From NCBI GenBank assembly GCA_964641715.1, contig CAZXMB010000118.1, forward strand, positions 1 through 9,546: a DNA stretch of 9,546 bases, written 5' to 3'. Below are positions 6,556-9,546 of this stretch, in pieces. The position numbers were made by a program, and so were the translations under genes. The stretch comes from CAZXMB01 sp964641715 (GTDB lineage: Bacteria; Desulfobacterota; BSN033; UBA1163). Position 1 is the first letter of the stretch. The number at the start of each line of letters is the position of its first letter. The notes beneath the pieces are model-generated. The model searched no databases and was not told the origin of the DNA. It saw only the letters and a list, made by a program, of their open reading frames with translations.

Positions 6556-8223
6556 TGAAGAACCCCATGCCGCTCCGATGATCCCTCCCCCTATCCGTGA
6601 AACAATGAGTAACAGGATGAAGATGATGACAATCATAGAGAAGGCCATCGCCGCAGCGATTCCAAATTCCATGCCACGGTGCCAATTCAGGAAGATGCCA
6701 ATGGGCAGGGTTTCCCATCCTCCTCTGTAAAGGAAAATCGCAGTCGATATCTCTTGAAAAGCCATGATAAAAAACATCACGATGCCAACAAATACTCCTT
6801 TCAGCAATAGAGGGAAGGAAATATTCATAAAAGTTTTGAGCTTCCCTGCCCCCGAAATCTCCGATGCCTCCTCAAGGGAGACGTCGAGCTGGAGGTAAGA
6901 GGCATGCGCCATTCTGAGGAAATAAGGAAGCCTCCGCACAAAGAGGGAGAGGGGCATGATGATCCAATGGGTGGCTAAGGGGATCCCTTCCCAAAAGGCT
7001 AAGAGGTAACTGACACCCACTGCAATCCCCGGGAAGGCAAGCATCAGAGTGATCACGAAGTCGAGCGCTTCTTTCCCCCGGACCTTGGTACGTGTGATCA
7101 GATAGGCTGCAGGGAGCCCAAAGGCTACCCCCCAGAGGAGTGAAACGCCACTAAAAACAAAAGAATTCTTGAGCAGGCCCGGGCTTTCAAGGAAGATAAG
7201 CCTGAAATTATCAAGGGTCCAATAAGTCGGAATCGGTGTTAAAACCCATCTTCGGGAGAAGGCGGATAATCCTAAAACAGTGGGGATGAGCAAAACGAGG
7301 ATCGCAACCAAAACCATGTAAAGATAAGAGCAGAATCGTTTGAATGCCCCGGGTTCGATAATCCTTCCTTCCAGTGTTGTTCCCTTTGATAGAGAGGTAT
7401 ATTTCTTACTTTCCACCCACCTCTTGGAAATCAAGAACATAGCAATGCAGATCACCGAAGAAACGACCACCGACACGATTCCCATATACTTGCGGTACAT
7501 ATCCGTAAAATGGTAAGCGATATTGATGTAGGAAATGGAGGGGAGAAAGTCGATCTGTCCGAAGATCATGGGTGTCAACCAATCTGTGAAGGGCCACAGG
7601 AAGACGATCACAGCGCCGGCCAGGTAATTCGGGGTACATAGAGGCAACGTGACGGTCAGAAATCTCTTAAACCCTCCAGCCCCTTCAACCTCTGCGGCTT
7701 CCTCCAGGGAAGGATCAATATTCGTAAAACCCGCCGACAGGCTGAGCACGATAAAAGGTAAAAGATGCAGCGACTGAATGAAAACGAGCCCGTGCAACCC
7801 GAAGATGAAGTTTACGGGTTTGGTGATCAGGCCTAATTGTAAAAGCAGCAGGTTCAAGGTCCCTTGTTTTCCAAAGAAGACGATGAAGGCAAATGCCCCC
7901 GCATAAGCGGGTAACACAATGGGCAAAAGGATGAGTGCCGTAAGAAGAGTCTTCCCTCTCAGCCGATACCTTGCGAGAATGTAGGCCAGGGGCAACCCAA
8001 ACGCCGTGCTGGTTAGGAGCACCAGTAAGCCCAGGAGCAGGGTATTGCCAAATGTTTTGAGGTAATAGGTATCTTTAAAGAAGTCTATGTAATTCTGTAT
8101 ACCAAAATCATTGGTGCCGGATATTTTAAAGCTTTCGAGCACTAAAAAAGACAGTGGATAAATGACAAAGAGGGCTAAAACGAACCATAAAATCGCTGAG
8201 ATGAAAAGATTTCCTCGAGACAT
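6541..8223 (-). CDS. ABC transporter permease, two fused BPD_transp_1 domains
   Basis: Inner-membrane channel of 560 residues in which two permease domains are joined in one chain, as in FbpB, AfuB, SfuB and ThiP. Each half has several hydrophobic segments and one EAA loop that docks on the ATPase: LEEAAEVEGAGGFKRF...LP at about 173-194 and LEEASEISGAGKLKTF...FP at about 450-471. The first membrane helix is residues 6-29 (ISAILWFVLALFVIYPL). About 12 helices are likely in total, with a charged linker around 268-298 between the halves. I start the gene at ATG 8223. It has a good ribosome site (GAAGAAGG, about 8 bases upstream), and the longer TTG frame from 8292 would translate straight through a strong stem-loop. 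The gene abuts the ATPase gene downstream. Substrate is not identified. Confidence 0.92.
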   Translation of the reverse strand: MSRGNLFISAILWFVLALFVIYPLSFLVLESFKISGTNDFGIQNYIDFFKDTYYLKTFGNTLLLGLLVLLTSTAFGLPLAYILARYRLRGKTLLTALILLPIVLPAYAGAFAFIVFFGKQGTLNLLLLQLGLITKPVNFIFGLHGLVFIQSLHLLPFIVLSLSAGFTNIDPSLEEAAEVEGAGGFKRFLTVTLPLCTPNYLAGAVIVFLWPFTDWLTPMIFGQIDFLPSISYINIAYHFTDMYRKYMGIVSVVVSSVICIAMFLISKRWVESKKYTSLSKGTTLEGRIIEPGAFKRFCSYLYMVLVAILVLLIPTVLGLSAFSRRWVLTPIPTYWTLDNFRLIFLESPGLLKNSFVFSGVSLLWGVAFGLPAAYLITRTKVRGKEALDFVITLMLAFPGIAVGVSYLLAFWEGIPLATHWIIMPLSLFVRRLPYFLRMAHASYLQLDVSLEEASEISGAGKLKTFMNISFPLLLKGVFVGIVMFFIMAFQEISTAIFLYRGGWETLPIGIFLNWHRGMEFGIAAAMAFSMIVIIFILLLIVSRIGGGIIGAAWGSSGGRY

Positions 8224-8246
8224 ATTCCAACCCTTCTTCAACCCTA

Positions 8247-8284
8247 AAAGAGCAAGGGCGAGCTGATGCTCACCCTTGCTCTTT
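8247..8284 (-). terminator. Strong stem-loop between binding-protein and permease genes (attenuator or mRNA stabiliser)
   Basis: A 17 bp stem with a 4-base loop pairs 8247-8263 with 8268-8284. On the transcribed strand it is AAGAGCAAGGGTGAGC-ATCA then GCTCGCCCTTGCTCTT, with one G-U pair. It is followed by a short TTTT run partly inside the stem and then AGGG, so termination would probably be partial. It ends about 20 bases before the permease start and lies 60-odd bases after the binding-protein stop. This position is typical of hairpins that let the binding protein be made in excess of the membrane components, by attenuation or by protecting the upstream mRNA. Confidence 0.75.
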
Positions 8285-8346
8285 ACGGTCAACCTGGGAA
8301 TCTAAACGAAAAACGGCTTATTGGTTTAACGTAGCTGATTCGGATA

Positions 8347-9546
8347 TTAACGCGCCACGAGTAATGCCCGAGCTTCCGAGGCAGCTAATCGGGCTGCCGC
8401 ATAGGCCCCCTCAAATTCAAAAAGTCTTCGGGCCTCTTTAATCTTTCCTTCCGCTTTACTTACATCCGCCCCTTTCTTTTTCGAGGTTTCCACTTCTCCT
8501 TCAACCTCTTCAATAAGGTAGAGACTGCCTTTCAATTCACGCAATTTTCTGTAAATCTCGTACTCATAGTAACGGTTGACACTATCCCATCTTTTCGTGG
8601 CAAGGGCAAGATCATACTCGACAAAGCCCACCTTCAAGTCCCAGAATGAGTCAACCCCGATCGAATCCTTCGCGTGCTTGGCCGCGCCAACCCCTTCTTT
8701 TTCCCAGACGGAGAACTTAATATCCGTCCTGGCTGGGAAGTACATACCTTCGAGAACATATTTTTGCCCCTCCATGCTAAACAGCCAATCCTGGAATATT
8801 TTTCCGTTGGCTTCGTTGGGAGCATTTTTGAGCAGAGCCGAAGCTTCGGGGACGAGGATCGTCTTATCTGGCAACAGGTCACGCACGGGATAACCATCCT
8901 TGCGCGCCGCCATTGCGTTCATCTGAGGCTGCGCAACCCCGATGGGAATTTCGCCGCGGCCCACTAATTGAGTCGTATCTGTGCTGCCGGTGGAGAACCT
9001 TGCCAACTGGGCGGCCAGCAGTCGATTATAGGCCCATCCTTCTTTTTCCCCGAAGGTCTGGAGGTGTATTTCAATACACTCATGCTGTGTCCCGGAGGCG
9101 TAGGGTAATGTCTGTACAACATAGTCCCTGTAGATCGGATTGAGCAAGTCCTTCCAGGTCTTTGGTGGCGGCAATCGTAATGACTTCAGGACCTTTTCGT
9201 TATAAAGATTTGTTACGATCCATGGCGCAAAACAGCTCCAATAACCTGCGTCATCCTTTACTTTCATGCCATGCCATTTGGCAGGGACCTTATCCCAATC
9301 CTTCGGCTTGTATGGAACGATCAAGCCTTCTTTTATCAACACCTCATGGGCCGGTGCGCCGGCGCCCAAAAATACATCAGCGTCCGGTCTACCCCTCCAG
9401 GCCCGCACTTTATCTACAACAACTGGCCATCCGCCTGGTCTGACAAAGGTAATCTCTATGTCTTTATTGTAGGTCTTTCTGTAATACTCTTTGAAGCCTT
9501 TCATCAAACTGTCAGAGAGTTCCTTGTAAATAGGACCGACCCAGCC
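8347..9546 (-). CDS. ABC transporter periplasmic substrate-binding protein (N-terminus cut off), with helical C-terminal tail
   Basis: Extracytoplasmic solute-binding protein of the ferric/phosphonate/sugar-phosphate cluster (FbpA, AfuA, PhnS-like). The frame is open to the right edge, starting GWVGPIYKELSDSL, so the signal peptide and first strand are outside the window; the TTG at 9507 is not the start. 399 residues are visible. Family features are DADVFLGAGAPAHEVLIKEGLIVPYKP, the hinge-side WIVTNLYNEKVL, PPKTWKDLLNPIYRDYVVQTLPYASGT, and LVGRGEIPIGVAQPQMNAMAARKDGYPV. At the last block FbpA proteins have a tandem Tyr pair that binds iron; here it is AQPQMNA, so classical ferric binding is unlikely. 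The folded domain seems to end near YEIYRKL. A further 64 residues (8350-8541) are charged and helical with a DVSKAEGKIKEARR pattern, which is unusual for this family. It is the first visible gene of the transporter operon. Substrate is unknown. Confidence 0.88.
   Translation of the reverse strand, partial: GWVGPIYKELSDSLMKGFKEYYRKTYNKDIEITFVRPGGWPVVVDKVRAWRGRPDADVFLGAGAPAHEVLIKEGLIVPYKPKDWDKVPAKWHGMKVKDDAGYWSCFAPWIVTNLYNEKVLKSLRLPPPKTWKDLLNPIYRDYVVQTLPYASGTQHECIEIHLQTFGEKEGWAYNRLLAAQLARFSTGSTDTTQLVGRGEIPIGVAQPQMNAMAARKDGYPVRDLLPDKTILVPEASALLKNAPNEANGKIFQDWLFSMEGQKYVLEGMYFPARTDIKFSVWEKEGVGAAKHAKDSIGVDSFWDLKVGFVEYDLALATKRWDSVNRYYEYEIYRKLRELKGSLYLIEEVEGEVETSKKKGADVSKAEGKIKEARRLFEFEGAYAAARLAASEARALLVAR

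Noticed and set aside
8224..8292. N-terminal extension of the permease from TTG 8292
   Set aside because: The added codons are the sequence of a strong stem-loop, and a better ATG with a ribosome site lies at 8223.
8347..9507. TTG 9507 as the start of the binding-protein gene
   Set aside because: The frame continues to the window edge with plausible family sequence, and a start here would leave no signal peptide.
8347..9546. Naming the binding protein as a ferric-iron protein (fbpA)
   Set aside because: The tandem tyrosine iron ligands are not seen at the expected position, and the family also includes binders of phosphonates and sugar phosphates.

Overview
The window (about 49% GC by eye) looks like a chromosomal piece of an anaerobic or facultative bacterium. 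The gene content (anaerobic glycerol-3-phosphate dehydrogenase glpABC) and the style of the intergenic repeats remind me of Desulfobacterota (former Deltaproteobacteria) or Nitrospirota genomes. That placement is an inference, because the window has no rRNA or other phylogenetic marker.

Layout. Positions 1-4251 on the + strand carry glpA (5' end cut off by the window), glpB and glpC. Together these encode the membrane-associated dehydrogenase that oxidises sn-glycerol-3-phosphate to dihydroxyacetone phosphate and passes electrons through Fe-S clusters towards the quinone pool. The three genes are not tightly packed. The glpA-glpB and glpB-glpC gaps each hold a repeat or inverted-repeat element. 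A C-rich/G-rich palindromic element sits in frame inside glpC, and a second copy of the same family starts exactly on the glpC stop codon.

Positions 4252-4561 are a gene-free convergent junction. It contains the second palindromic element and, near its far end, a pair of short inverted motifs that may be transposon relics.

Positions 4562-9546 are a - strand operon, read from right to left. The order is a periplasmic substrate-binding protein (N-terminus beyond the window edge), a fused two-domain permease, an ATPase and a HAD-IIA (NagD-like) phosphatase. The transporter is of the Fbp/Afu/2-aminoethylphosphonate type. A strong stem-loop lies between the binding-protein gene and the permease gene and probably sets their expression ratio. 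It also shows that the long TTG-started permease frame is wrong and that translation starts at the ATG ending at 8223. The permease stop and the ATPase start abut (TAG then ATG), which suggests translational coupling.

How the genes work together. glpABC is standard respiratory G3P oxidation. The ABC operon imports an unidentified solute. The binding protein lacks the tandem tyrosines of ferric-binding FbpA and carries an unusual 64-residue helical C-terminal tail. The co-transcribed phosphatase suggests that the solute, or a product of it, is phosphorylated. I found no wholly new system. The points most worth a second look are the repeat inside the glpC coding sequence, the self-compensating double hairpin after glpB, and the tailed binding protein in an operon with a phosphatase.
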